Source: Nitrososphaeria archaeon
GTDB lineage: Archaea; Thermoproteota; Nitrososphaeria; JACIWG01
Direction: 5' to 3'
DNA: 19,447 bases
NCBI GenBank assembly: GCA_029776125.1
Contig: JARVJS010000013.1
Span: 1-19,447 of the forward strand
In this document: positions 1 to 11,460 of the stretch, piece by piece
How the letters are laid out: each line of letters starts with the position of its first letter
How positions within the stretch are numbered: position 1 is the stretch's first letter
The notes under the pieces: model-generated
Told to the model about the DNA's origin: nothing
Databases searched by the model: none
What the model saw: the letters and a program-made list of their open reading frames with translations, nothing else
Program-made: the position numbers and the translations under genes

Positions 1-52
1 GATGCAGGTAGGTTAATACTGCATCCTACCGTTGCCTTTTGTTTATAAAAAA
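1..52. repeat. Interleaved inverted repeats at the left edge; possible terminator
   Basis: Two complementary pairs are interleaved. GATGCAG (1-7) pairs with CTGCATC (19-25), and GGTAGG (7-12) pairs with CCTACC (25-30), so only one can form at a time. On the plus strand the GGTAGG/CCTACC hairpin is followed by a T-rich stretch at 37-44, which would suit a terminator of a gene lying to the left. On the minus strand the six T residues opposite 47-52 lie 27 bases past the tRNA-Thr 3' end and could stop that transcript. No open frame fits. The edge position prevents a firm call. Confidence 0.3.
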
Positions 53-78
53 TACAAACTTGATTGGAAAATTTGATA

Positions 79-152
79 AGCCCTGGGCGGGGGTTGAACC
101 CGCGAACCTCCGCCTTACCAAGGCGGCGCTCTACCAACTGAGCTACCAGGGC
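79..152 (-). tRNA. tRNA-Thr (anticodon GGT)
   Basis: The minus strand folds as a complete cloverleaf: a 7-bp acceptor stem GCCCTGG/CCAGGGC, a D-arm containing GCTCAGTTGGTAGAGC, an anticodon stem CCGCC/GGCGG closing the loop TTGGTAA, and a T-arm with GTTCAAC. The anticodon is GGT, reading ACC and ACU threonine codons. The discriminator base is T and the CCA end is not encoded. There is no intron. A TATA box lies about 29 bases upstream at 177-185. Confidence 0.95.
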
Positions 153-176
153 TCAAACAAGGTTAGAAAAGTTTTC

Positions 177-185
177 TATTTATAA
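177..185 (-). promoter_or_regulatory. TATA box of tRNA-Thr
   Basis: The minus strand reads TTATAAATA, centred about 29 bases before the tRNA-Thr 5' end, the normal archaeal spacing. Transcription should start at or within a few bases of the mature 5' end. Confidence 0.7.
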
Positions 186-203
186 GTAACTGTTTACCTA
201 AAT

Positions 204-213
204 ATTTTTATAT
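204..213 (+). promoter_or_regulatory. TATA box of valS
   Basis: An A/T-rich TTTTTATATG element centred about 33 bases before the TTG start of valS. This spacing predicts a leaderless or very short-leader mRNA, and no Shine-Dalgarno sequence is visible before the start. Confidence 0.5.
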
Positions 214-240
214 GAAAGAATTTACCGGTTTTCATAACAA

Positions 241-2664
241 TTGAGCACTATGCTTAACAAGCTATTGGATAAAAAAACCTTTGAGTCTGAAGATGAATTG
301 TTTATTCTGGATTATTGGAAAAAGTCAAATATTTACCGTTCTTTTAACCCCTCTTATGAATGGTTTGTAATAGACATACCTCCTCCATATGCTACAGGCT
401 CAATGCACGTTGGCGGCTCAGCACATTATGTACAAATTGATATTATTGCAAGATATTTCCGAATGAATCAAAAAAATGTCTTCTTTCCTTGGGGTGTTGA
501 TAGAAATGGCTTACCAGTTGAATTAATGGCAGAAAAAAAATTGAATAAAAAAGCAACTGAAATTCCTAGGGAAGAATTCCTGCAACAGTGTAAAAATATC
601 CTTGATGAAACAGAAGGTAAAATAGTTGAAACATTATATAGGTTGGGCTTAAGTTGTGATTTTGAAAATTGTTATAGAACTGATTCTCCAGAATATCGTG
701 CCTTTACACAAGAAACTTTCATTGAAGTTTGGAATAAAGGTCTAGTTTATGAAGAGGAACGTCCAGTTAACTGGTGCCCAAGTTGTAGGACCACCATTGC
801 TGATGCAGAATTAGAGAAGGAAGAAAGAAATGCTACACTATATTATATAAAATTTAAATTAGAATCGTCATTAAATCTCCTAAGTGAAATAATTGTTGCT
901 ACCACTAGGCCGGAACTATTAGGTGCTTGTCAAGCAATAATATTTAATCCCGAAGATAAAAGGTATTCCAATTTAGAAGGTCTGTATGCTATAGTTCCAA
1001 TATATAACTATAAGGTTCCAATAATACCGCATCCATACGCGAAACCAGAATTTGGTAGTGGGCTAGTAATGATTTGCTCGTATGGTGATCAGTCAGACAT
1101 AAGGTTATTTAAAGAATTAAAGTTAAAACCAAAAGTTTTGATAAATGAATCTGCAACAATGAATGAATATTCAGGTCCACTTCGCGGACTGAGTGTAGAA
1201 GAAGCTAGAAAAAAAATGGTTCTCATGTTAGAAGAGAAATCTCTATTATTAAAGAAAGAAACGACCACACAAAGTGTTCCAGTGTGCTGGAGGTGTTCAA
1301 CACCAGTTGAATATATAAATGTAAAAGAATACTATCTGAAACAAATTGATTTCTTGCCCGATATTCTAAAAATATCCAAGGAGCAAATAAAATTTTTTCC
1401 ACCTGAGTCTATTAACATACTAATTAATTGGATAAATTCAATTACATCTGATTGGCCAATTTCCAGACGTCGCTTTTATGGAACAGAACTACCGATCTGG
1501 TACTGTAAAACATGCGGTGCTCCAAATCTGCCCCCTCCAGGCAATTATTATCAGCCTTGGAAACAATCTTTTCCACTTAAAACTTGTAGTAATTGTGGTG
1601 GCCATACCTTCGAAGGCGAGGCTAGAACATTCGACACTTGGGTTGATTCCAGCGTGTCTGCCCTTTATGTGCTAAGGTTGGGAAGAAAATTAGGCTATCC
1701 ATTACCAGATGTTCCAGTTGGGATGCGTCCTCAAGGAATCGACATTGTTAGAACATGGTTATTCTACTCTCTTCTAAGAGTTTATCAATTAACTCGAAAA
1801 CCAGCTTTCAAGTATGTTCGCCTATCAGGTATGGGTCTTGATGAACATGGTCGTGCTATGCATAGACATTTGGGGAATGTCATCTATCCTGAACCAGTAG
1901 TGAAAAAATATGGTGCAGATGCTTTTAGACTTTGGGCTGCAAGTGAAGCTAAATTAGGCTCAAATTATCTATTTTCGGAAAGTAGAATTTTTGGCGCAAA
2001 AAAGTTTATCACAAAACTTTGGAATATATCGCGCTTTATTTCACAATTCCCATATTGCGATGCCACGCCTGTGGAACCAATAGATAAAGCTATATTAGAA
2101 AAGCTTGACGAATTAATACAAGTATGTAGAAAATCGTTTGACGAACTCGATTCTTTTGAAGCGGCTAAAGCCATTAGATATTTCACTTGGAACATATTTG
2201 CTGATCATTATATTGAAGCCGTAAAGTCTAGAGCTTATAACAAAAACAATGAATTCTCAGAAGTTTCTTCAAAAAGTGCCATTTCCACCCTCTATCATGT
2301 ACTTTACTCGATAATTTGTTTACTTGCTCCGATAACACCATTTGTTTCAGAAGCAATTTATCAAAAAATCTTTCATTTTAAAAAGAGTGTTCACCTTGAA
2401 GCTTATCCTGCACCAAAGGGAATGAGCAAGGAATTCTCACAATACTTTGATAAATTTATGTATTTAAATTCACTTATATGGAATTATAAAAAGAAGCAAT
2501 CTTTATCGCTTGCCTCTCCTATTTCAGGATTATGTGTCCCCGAAGATTTGAAAATATTTGAAAAAGAAATTGTCTCTATGCATAAAGTTAGAGAAATATT
2601 TTTTGGCTCACCGCCATCTAATGATTTTGAAAAACTTGACGAGAACATTTTTGTTAAACTCTAG
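241..2664 (+). CDS. valS: Valyl-tRNA synthetase, archaeal type
   Basis: A class Ia aminoacyl-tRNA synthetase (807 aa) that charges tRNA-Val in the cytoplasm. The catalytic core has the family phrases PPPYATGSMHVGG (residues 48-59, HIGH motif), DRNGLPVE, NWCPSC...IADAE, an editing-domain ATTRPE segment, DWPISRRR, a zinc-binding CKTCG...CSNCGG segment, and FDTWVDSS. A C-terminal anticodon-binding domain follows (LWNISRFI region). Both ATP-binding signatures are altered: HVGG replaces HIGH, and residues 539-543 read AMHRH where KMSKS is expected, followed by a normal LGN. I prefer the TTG start because a TATA box lies 33 bases upstream; an in-frame ATG at 250 is an alternative. The gene ends in a CTAG shared with the stop of convergent prf1. 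IleRS and LeuRS are less likely given the DWPISRRR/FDTWVDSS pattern. Confidence 0.93.
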   Translation: MSTMLNKLLDKKTFESEDELFILDYWKKSNIYRSFNPSYEWFVIDIPPPYATGSMHVGGSAHYVQIDIIARYFRMNQKNVFFPWGVDRNGLPVELMAEKKLNKKATEIPREEFLQQCKNILDETEGKIVETLYRLGLSCDFENCYRTDSPEYRAFTQETFIEVWNKGLVYEEERPVNWCPSCRTTIADAELEKEERNATLYYIKFKLESSLNLLSEIIVATTRPELLGACQAIIFNPEDKRYSNLEGLYAIVPIYNYKVPIIPHPYAKPEFGSGLVMICSYGDQSDIRLFKELKLKPKVLINESATMNEYSGPLRGLSVEEARKKMVLMLEEKSLLLKKETTTQSVPVCWRCSTPVEYINVKEYYLKQIDFLPDILKISKEQIKFFPPESINILINWINSITSDWPISRRRFYGTELPIWYCKTCGAPNLPPPGNYYQPWKQSFPLKTCSNCGGHTFEGEARTFDTWVDSSVSALYVLRLGRKLGYPLPDVPVGMRPQGIDIVRTWLFYSLLRVYQLTRKPAFKYVRLSGMGLDEHGRAMHRHLGNVIYPEPVVKKYGADAFRLWAASEAKLGSNYLFSESRIFGAKKFITKLWNISRFISQFPYCDATPVEPIDKAILEKLDELIQVCRKSFDELDSFEAAKAIRYFTWNIFADHYIEAVKSRAYNKNNEFSEVSSKSAISTLYHVLYSIICLLAPITPFVSEAIYQKIFHFKKSVHLEAYPAPKGMSKEFSQYFDKFMYLNSLIWNYKKKQSLSLASPISGLCVPEDLKIFEKEIVSMHKVREIFFGSPPSNDFEKLDENIFVKL

Positions 2665-3920
2665 TTATGGTATTTGTACTTTAGTATTGCTCCAATTCCA
2701 CCAAAATTTTTAAGCATGAGGCCTGTTTCTGTTTTTGAAGAAATAACCTCCACTCTTGCTCCAACAATATCTGCTTTTCTGGCTATATATTCTATATAAT
2801 CCTCTTCTTCTATCTCATACTCTACTCTCTGACATTCTGTACATGCTGTAGAAATTATTTCTTGTTTACGTTTTATGTACTCTTCACGAGTAATATATTC
2901 TATCTTTTCTTTTCCGCAATATTTACATTTTACTTTAAGCACTATCATATTGAGGTCTTCAACAACAATTATTATATCTACATTACCTTGATTTAGACTG
3001 TTTTCTATTGCTTGAATCCCGTAAACTGCAAGGCCGTCTTCCTTAGAAACTTCACGTAAAAAGTTTTGAACCATCTTCATTTCCTCAACAAGTCTTAAGT
3101 CTTCTAAAACTTTTTCAGCTTTCATAACTGTTTCACGTATGCCTTCTTCACCAGCATATGATGTGTCTATTACTGCAATAATTTTGTCTCTAAGCTGATA
3201 ATGTAAATACTCACCTTTTAAAAAATCATCTTTTGTCGGCCCTGGTCCGCTAATAACTAATTTACTTATCTTATTTTCTTCTAAAAATAATTTCGTTGCA
3301 TGTCTTCCAACACGGTGGAAAAATTCATTTATTTCCATTTCTCTAAGTCGTTCGAATCTTCTTGCTGATTGTCCTCCTGCTCTATGCTTTCCAGAAACTC
3401 CTGATGTTAAAACCTCAGCAACTTCAACTCTGTCTCCATAAAGTAATCCTAGACCCGCCTCAGATGTGTCTATAGAAATTATTCCAATGTATGTTTCCTC
3501 TTTTAGCATTTCCTGTAAAAATTCTGTATGAAAATGATCGTCACACCTGTAAAGGTATGTTTGCACGGGTTTGATTGGCACTATTTCATAAAGAAAGATT
3601 GTTTCACTTCCTAACCCATTTGTTGGTAACGCTCCACAAAATATGACCAACCCATTTTCTGGCGTTTTCTTATAGAGTTTTAGGCGTTGCATGGTTTTTA
3701 CTAATGCATCTTGTACATGGCTTCTCGTGGTATCTGATTTAATGTTGGACGCTGTTCCCCACTCCTCTCTTAAGGCATTTATTACCTCGTGGATTGGTTT
3801 CCCCGGAGGTATATAAAGCGAAATTAATTCTGTTCCCCTTCCTCTTTTCTTTGAAAGTTCCGCCACTAACTGCTTCAATCTATATTTTTCCACTGAACTC
3901 TTTTCTTCTATTTTACTCAT
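2661..3920 (-). CDS. prf1: Peptide chain release factor 1 (aRF1)
   Basis: An omnipotent class-I release factor that reads all three stop codons and triggers peptide release on the ribosome. At 419 aa it has normal archaeal length. Domain 1 contains TASNIKS (NIKS at 59-62) and YRCDDHF (124-130, the YxCxxxF motif) for stop-codon recognition. The central domain has the peptide-release loop AGGQ (GGQ at 182-184). The C-terminal domain carries a small zinc fold with C332, C335, C360 and C363. The ATG start follows GAGAGG, a modest Shine-Dalgarno-like sequence. The gene is divergent from pyrH across a 57-bp promoter region, and its stop overlaps that of valS by four bases. All motifs needed for function are intact. 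Confidence 0.97.
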   Translation of the reverse strand: MSKIEEKSSVEKYRLKQLVAELSKKRGRGTELISLYIPPGKPIHEVINALREEWGTASNIKSDTTRSHVQDALVKTMQRLKLYKKTPENGLVIFCGALPTNGLGSETIFLYEIVPIKPVQTYLYRCDDHFHTEFLQEMLKEETYIGIISIDTSEAGLGLLYGDRVEVAEVLTSGVSGKHRAGGQSARRFERLREMEINEFFHRVGRHATKLFLEENKISKLVISGPGPTKDDFLKGEYLHYQLRDKIIAVIDTSYAGEEGIRETVMKAEKVLEDLRLVEEMKMVQNFLREVSKEDGLAVYGIQAIENSLNQGNVDIIIVVEDLNMIVLKVKCKYCGKEKIEYITREEYIKRKQEIISTACTECQRVEYEIEEEDYIEYIARKADIVGARVEVISSKTETGLMLKNFGGIGAILKYKYHN

Positions 3921-3977
3921 TTTCCTCTCACATTATGTTTTTATTTTACTATTTAAGATGCTATATGCGAGATACCC
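3921..3977. promoter_or_regulatory. Divergent promoter region, prf1 / pyrH
   Basis: This 57-bp A/T-rich gap separates the two start codons. CTATTTAAG at about 3950-3958 sits roughly 24-28 bases from the pyrH TTG, so pyrH is probably leaderless. The same element read on the other strand (CTTAAATAG), or the A/T-rich stretch 3939-3950, can serve prf1, which has GAGAGG just before its ATG. Confidence 0.45.
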
Positions 3978-4658
3978 TTGCAACGTGTAGTAATTAAATT
4001 AAGTGGTTCAGTATTTAAACAACCTTTCGACTCAAACTATATTAAATCTTTATGTGAATCATTTATTTCTATGTTAAATGATGGGATACAGCCAATTATA
4101 GTGTCTGGTGGCGGTGAGATTGCAAGATCCTATATAAATATTATGCGAGCTCTTGGTGCCGATGAAACAACTTTAGATGAAATTGGAATTTCTGTTTCTC
4201 GATTAAATGCAAAAATAATTATAAGTGCTCTAGGTGATTATGCTTACCCCCTAGTTCCAACATCTATGGATGAAATCTCTTTGGCTTTAACTTCAGGAAA
4301 AATAGTGGTTTTAGGTGGCCTCTATCCTGGACATTCTACTAATGCGACAGCAGCTCTAGTTGCAGAAAAATCTAACGCTTTTGTTTTCATTAATGCAACA
4401 GATGTTGATGGTGTTTATACAGCTGACCCAAAAGTTGATAAGAATGCAAAAAAATATGATCAAATCGATACGAAAACTCTTTTCAACTTAGTAACATCTT
4501 CACCAATTATTGCTGGCTCCTATGACCTCTTTGATCCTCTCGCTATTAAAATAATTGAACGTTCTAAAATCAGGACGAAGATAATTCTATGTACGCCACA
4601 AAATATATTAAACTCAATAAAAGGTGTTAGCGTAGGTACTGAAATTGTTATAAAGTGA
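3978..4658 (+). CDS. pyrH: Uridylate kinase (UMP kinase), archaeal type
   Basis: Transfers phosphate from ATP to UMP to give UDP, the committed step to UTP and CTP. The 226-aa protein belongs to the amino-acid-kinase fold. Supporting motifs are the N-terminal VVIKLSGSVF, the glycine-rich IIVSGGGEIARSYI, LDEIGISVSRLNA, VVLGGLYPGHSTNATAALVA and INATDVDGVYTADPK. The segment AGSYDLFDPLAIKIIERS is typical of the archaeal UMP kinases rather than the bacterial ones. The start is a TTG, chosen because family members begin directly with the VVIKL strand and a TATA-like element lies 25 bases upstream. The stop overlaps the start region of the downstream zinc-ribbon gene (GTGA), so the two are probably co-transcribed. 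An aspartokinase is less likely on length. Confidence 0.93.
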   Translation: MQRVVIKLSGSVFKQPFDSNYIKSLCESFISMLNDGIQPIIVSGGGEIARSYINIMRALGADETTLDEIGISVSRLNAKIIISALGDYAYPLVPTSMDEISLALTSGKIVVLGGLYPGHSTNATAALVAEKSNAFVFINATDVDGVYTADPKVDKNAKKYDQIDTKTLFNLVTSSPIIAGSYDLFDPLAIKIIERSKIRTKIILCTPQNILNSIKGVSVGTEIVIK

Positions 4659-4888
4659 CCCAAATGTCAGAAAAATTAGATAGGCCAAGAACAATTCCTC
4701 CACACACTCATTGCAAAATTTGTGGTGCTGCTATACCTTTAGGGAAAGTTTTTTGTTCAAATGCATGTAAACAAAAGTCTATAGAAATGGATAAAAGGAT
4801 GAAACGAACACAACTTATTTACTTTATTATTTTCTTGATTCTAATGATCTTCACTCTAGTCTTCATTTATATGCGACCTTCACAATAA
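4655..4888 (+). CDS. Small zinc-ribbon protein with C-terminal membrane helix (DUF2116-like)
   Basis: A 77-aa protein of unknown function. The N-terminal half has a C20-x2-C23 ... C34-x3-C38 zinc ribbon of the form HCKICGAAIPLGKVFCSNAC, matching my memory of the archaeal DUF2116 family. A charged linker leads to one strongly hydrophobic helix at about 54-72, so it should be a tail-anchored protein with the zinc finger in the cytoplasm. The open frame begins at a GTG overlapping the pyrH stop; an ATG at 4664, giving MSEKLDRP, is an equally good or better start. Tight coupling to pyrH suggests co-expression, but I see no evidence for a shared function. Confidence 0.8.
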   Translation: MTQMSEKLDRPRTIPPHTHCKICGAAIPLGKVFCSNACKQKSIEMDKRMKRTQLIYFIIFLILMIFTLVFIYMRPSQ

Positions 4889-4919
4889 GCAGACACTTAA
4901 TATATACAGAAGGAAAACA

Positions 4920-4942
4920 TTTAGTAAACAAAATTTACTAAA
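4920..4942. terminator. Inverted repeat between convergent transcripts
   Basis: A perfect 9-bp inverted repeat, TTTAGTAAA (4920-4928) and TTTACTAAA (4934-4942), with a CAAAA loop. It lies between the end of the zinc-ribbon gene (+) and the 3' end of tRNA-Leu (-). On the minus strand a T-run precedes and joins the hairpin. It is a candidate bidirectional terminator, although archaeal termination mainly needs T-runs. Confidence 0.45.
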
Positions 4943-4971
4943 AATTGTAAATTTATCGCCCAATATTTGTA

Positions 4972-5059
4972 TGGTGCGGGGGGTGGGATTTGAACCCACG
5001 AACGCCTACGCGAACAGATCTTGAGTCTGTCCCCTTTGACCTGGCTCGGGAACCCCCGC
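4972..5059 (-). tRNA. tRNA-Leu (anticodon CAA)
   Basis: A class II tRNA on the minus strand: acceptor GCGGGGG/CCCCCGC with discriminator A, and anticodon stem ACAGA/TCTGT around the loop CTCAAGA. The anticodon is CAA, reading UUG leucine codons. It has an extended variable arm (TCGCGTAGGCGT) and a T-loop GTTCAAATC. Unlike the other two tRNAs here, the 3' CCA is encoded (4972-4974). There is no intron. A TATA box at 5083-5092 lies 29 bases upstream. Confidence 0.95.
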
Positions 5060-5082
5060 ATCAAACAAATAATTATCATTTG

Positions 5083-5092
5083 CTTATAAAAA
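5083..5092 (-). promoter_or_regulatory. TATA box of tRNA-Leu
   Basis: The minus strand reads TTTTTATAAG, centred about 29 bases before the tRNA-Leu 5' end. It lies back to back with the rRNA promoter, only about 35 bases away on the opposite strand. Confidence 0.7.
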
Positions 5093-5126
5093 TTAAAAGG
5101 GAACCATTCAAATATCATCAGCAAAA

Positions 5127-5136
5127 TTTTTATATC
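5127..5136 (+). promoter_or_regulatory. TATA box of the rRNA operon
   Basis: TTTTTATATC preceded by the A-rich GCAAAA, a plausible BRE. Transcription is expected about 25-27 bases downstream, near 5158, exactly where a long self-complementary leader structure begins. No second strong TATA element is visible before the 16S gene. Confidence 0.65.
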
Positions 5137-5157
5137 CCTTTTTTGCGGTTAATGTTT

Positions 5158-5309
5158 GCGCAATGGCGGCGCTTTGTTAGAGCATGGGGACAAAGTCCCC
5201 TTTTTGCAATGAATAACAAGCCTCCAGTTGCGCGTACAAAATGAGGATTCGAAGCAAACTTCGAATCCGAGAAGGGTGTGATGCTTAGTCAATTAAGTAA
5301 ATGCGTCCG
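5158..5309 (+). other. Structured leader of the rRNA precursor
   Basis: The leader is almost wholly foldable. First comes an extended hairpin at 5158-5233: an outer stem GCGCAATGG with CCAGTTGCGC (one bulged G), a middle stem GCTTTGTTA with TAACAAGC (one bulged T), and an inner hairpin GGGGAC-AAA-GTCCCC (5186-5200). The inner hairpin is followed by five T residues, like an intrinsic terminator. Next comes a perfect 10-bp hairpin, GGATTCGAAG (5245-5254) with CTTCGAATCC (5259-5268) around a CAAA loop. The 5' arm of the 16S processing stem (5272-5297) follows. The pairings are seen directly; a role in processing or attenuation is inference. Confidence 0.6.
5272..5297 (+). repeat. 16S processing stem, 5' arm
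   Basis: This 26-base arm is exactly complementary, without mismatch, to 6823-6848 beyond the 16S 3' end. Together they bring the ends of pre-16S together, as in all prokaryotic rRNA operons. I found no 4-bp helix flanked by two 3-base bulges inside or at either end of this helix. Confidence 0.9.
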
Positions 5310-6814
<1,505 letters not shown>

Positions 6815-6822
6815 CGAAAGGT

Positions 6823-6848
6823 CTTAATTGACTAAGCATCACACCCTT
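6823..6848 (+). repeat. 16S processing stem, 3' arm
   Basis: The exact reverse complement of 5272-5297, beginning nine bases after the proposed 16S 3' end. Confidence 0.9.
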
Positions 6849-6918
6849 GCTAATGCAATCCATGATCCATCAAGATCATGGATGAAGGACATAGGGGACT
6901 TAAGGGTCTCCGATGAAT

Positions 6919-6950
6919 GTCGTGCATAGGTGTGACAGCCAGACAGTATC
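6919..6950 (+). repeat. 23S processing stem, 5' arm with BHB half-site
   Basis: In order: outer helix strand GTCGTGCATAGG (6919-6930), central 4-base TGTG (6931-6934), 3-base bulge ACA (6935-6937), inner helix strand GCCAGACAGTATC (6938-6950). It pairs with 10040-10071 to give a canonical bulge-helix-bulge, the substrate of the archaeal tRNA-splicing endonuclease. Cutting within the bulges and ligation would release circular pre-23S RNA, as established in several archaea. Confidence 0.9.
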
Positions 6951-10039
<3,089 letters not shown>

Positions 10040-10071
10040 GATACTGTCTGGCCACAAAACCTATGCACGAC
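10040..10071 (+). repeat. 23S processing stem, 3' arm with BHB half-site
   Basis: Inner helix strand GATACTGTCTGGC (10040-10052), central CACA (10053-10056), 3-base bulge AAA (10057-10059) and outer helix strand CCTATGCACGAC (10060-10071). Paired with 6919-6950 it gives a 13-bp inner helix, a 4-bp centre, a 12-bp outer helix and two 3-base bulges on opposite strands. Confidence 0.9.
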
Positions 10072-10131
10072 AGAATAAATAAAAAATTATTTTATTAATA
10101 AGAAAATATAAAAAAATTGATCTAAAAGATT
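10072..10131. other. Intergenic gap after 23S; no 5S rRNA
   Basis: Sixty very A/T-rich bases between the 23S processing stem and the convergent FKBP gene. On the minus strand a run of seven T residues lies opposite about 10110-10117, and T-rich stretches occur on the plus strand near 10088-10096, so both transcripts could end here. No 5S rRNA sequence follows, so 5S must be encoded elsewhere. Confidence 0.5.
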
Positions 10132-10821
10132 TTAGGATGTTTTCTTTTCATAAGTTTCAAGAAAGATTACCTTCGAAATGTTAGGTAAATACTTGAAAAT
10201 ATCATTTGATAAAGCTCTTTTGACAATTTGCAATCCTTCCTCAAGATAAAGTTCTACAGGCAATTCAAATGTTATTGTGTTTTCTTGTATAGAAAATTTT
10301 AATTTTTCTTTTTCTATAGGTATCCTTCTCAGAAAAAGTGCTTCTATCTTTTCTGAATCTTCCTTTAATTCTTTTATTACCTCGACTTCGTAAAGAATCG
10401 TTTTTCCAGAGTATTTGTGATTAAAATCTATATGAACCCTTCCTGAAGCTAAAAGTTTAACCCGCCCTATCTTATTATCTATTTCAATTTCATCTCCAAC
10501 TTTCAATTGATTTGCACGTTCCCCTAATCTCCTTAATGGGATGATCTTCACTTTTGAGGGATCCCAGGTGCCAAATGCTTTCTCAGGAGGAATTTCTAGC
10601 AGAATTTTTTCTCCTACACTCATTTCCTTTAATTTTTCGTCCACCGGTTCCAGAACCCACCTTTCTCCAATAGCAATTAATCTTGGGTTATATTTCCTTG
10701 TTGGATCAAAGACATTATATTCTTTGGCTTTCTCCTCTAAAGTGGTTTCAATAAGCTCATTTGTCTCCTTAACGATACCCGTTAAATTAGCATATACTAA
10801 TGTACCAGTTTCAAATGGCAT
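10132..10821 (-). CDS. FKBP-type peptidyl-prolyl cis-trans isomerase, long archaeal form
   Basis: Catalyses cis-trans isomerisation of Xaa-Pro bonds and acts as a folding chaperone in the cytoplasm. The 229-aa protein has the SlyD-like archaeal layout: an N-terminal FKBP part (GTLVYANLTGIVKETNELIE, residues 6-25; VLEPVDEKLKEMSVGEKILLEIPPEKAFG, split by the flap), an inserted chaperone domain from about 85 to 135, and the return strand VHIDFNHKYSGKTILYEVEV. A C-terminal extension of about 80 residues follows, as in the long archaeal FKBPs. There is no signal peptide. It lies 34 bases downstream of nadM on the same strand and is probably co-transcribed with it. The assignment is firm at family level; substrates are unknown. 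Confidence 0.88.
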   Translation of the reverse strand: MPFETGTLVYANLTGIVKETNELIETTLEEKAKEYNVFDPTRKYNPRLIAIGERWVLEPVDEKLKEMSVGEKILLEIPPEKAFGTWDPSKVKIIPLRRLGERANQLKVGDEIEIDNKIGRVKLLASGRVHIDFNHKYSGKTILYEVEVIKELKEDSEKIEALFLRRIPIEKEKLKFSIQENTITFELPVELYLEEGLQIVKRALSNDIFKYLPNISKVIFLETYEKKTS

Positions 10822-10855
10822 ATAAAACCCCCAAATTAATCTTCTATTTATTTTT

Positions 10856-11374
10856 TTATTTTCCCAACTTTTTTATTCTTTCTTCACCATTAATTTCCTT
10901 TATTATTTTAATTACAGGTTCTGGAACTAAATGTTCCCATGGCTGTCCTTCTAGAATCCTATTCCTTATTTCTGTTGCAATAAATTTATCTCTTTCTGTC
11001 AAAGGGACTTCTATTACAGGAAAACTTTCCTCAGAAAAGAGTGTTAATGTTAGAGGGTCGTTTGAAAACACAACTTCAAATTTTGGAACAAGCATCCTTA
11101 CCACTTTTGTCCACAAATAATGTGCCTTAACATCAGGTATAGGTATTATCATCCATTTTTTTTGATCAATATTTTCTTTTTCTAAAGCAGATTTAATCAT
11201 TAATATTCTCTCTGCCGCTGTAAACGGGTTCCTCCTTTCATGGCTTCTGTTAGAACTACCTAAACCTATATATAAAAAATCCGAATATTCTAAAGCATAT
11301 TTAATGGCAAATAGGTGCCCATAGTGGAAAGGCTGAAATCTTCCAATAAAAAGTGCCGTTTTATATTTACTCAT
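10856..11374 (-). CDS. nadM: Nicotinamide-nucleotide adenylyltransferase
   Basis: Joins NMN and ATP to make NAD+ plus pyrophosphate, the central step of NAD synthesis and salvage. The 172-aa length matches archaeal NadM. The nucleotidyltransferase signature GRFQPFHYGH (residues 11-20) binds the ATP phosphates; RRNPFTAAERILMI and the late ATEIRNRI segment match the rest of the fold. The ATG start has no clear Shine-Dalgarno; A/T-rich sequence about 25 bases upstream (near 11395-11403) may be the TATA element, giving a leaderless mRNA. It is divergent from psmB. RibL in this window belongs to the same superfamily but has the different GTFDVLHPGH signature, so the two assignments separate cleanly. 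Confidence 0.95.
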   Translation of the reverse strand: MSKYKTALFIGRFQPFHYGHLFAIKYALEYSDFLYIGLGSSNRSHERRNPFTAAERILMIKSALEKENIDQKKWMIIPIPDVKAHYLWTKVVRMLVPKFEVVFSNDPLTLTLFSEESFPVIEVPLTERDKFIATEIRNRILEGQPWEHLVPEPVIKIIKEINGEERIKKLGK

Positions 11375-11460
11375 ATCTTTTGAGCTTCTTCTATTAATAA
11401 TTAAAGTTTTATGTGCTCTATTTCATAATCTGCTTAATGCTGTTTTACAAAATTTGATAA

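Larger units (their letters stand above)
6815..6950 (+). other. 16S-23S internal transcribed spacer without tRNA
   Basis: This 136-base spacer holds the 3' arm of the 16S stem (6823-6848), a perfect 10-bp hairpin ATCCATGATC/GATCATGGAT (6858-6883, loop CATCAA), a smaller hairpin GGGGAC/GTCTCC (6894-6911, one G-U pair), and the 5' arm of the 23S stem (6919-6950). There is no tRNA-Ala, which is usual for Thermoproteota and unlike most Euryarchaeota. Confidence 0.85.

Noticed and set aside
6815..6950. tRNA-Ala in the 16S-23S spacer
   Set aside because: The spacer contains only hairpins and processing-stem arms; no T-arm or acceptor sequence can be found.
10541..11120. Two plus-strand open frames antisense to the FKBP gene and nadM
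   Set aside because: They mirror well-supported minus-strand genes; their composition is that of antisense frames and no family resemblance is seen.
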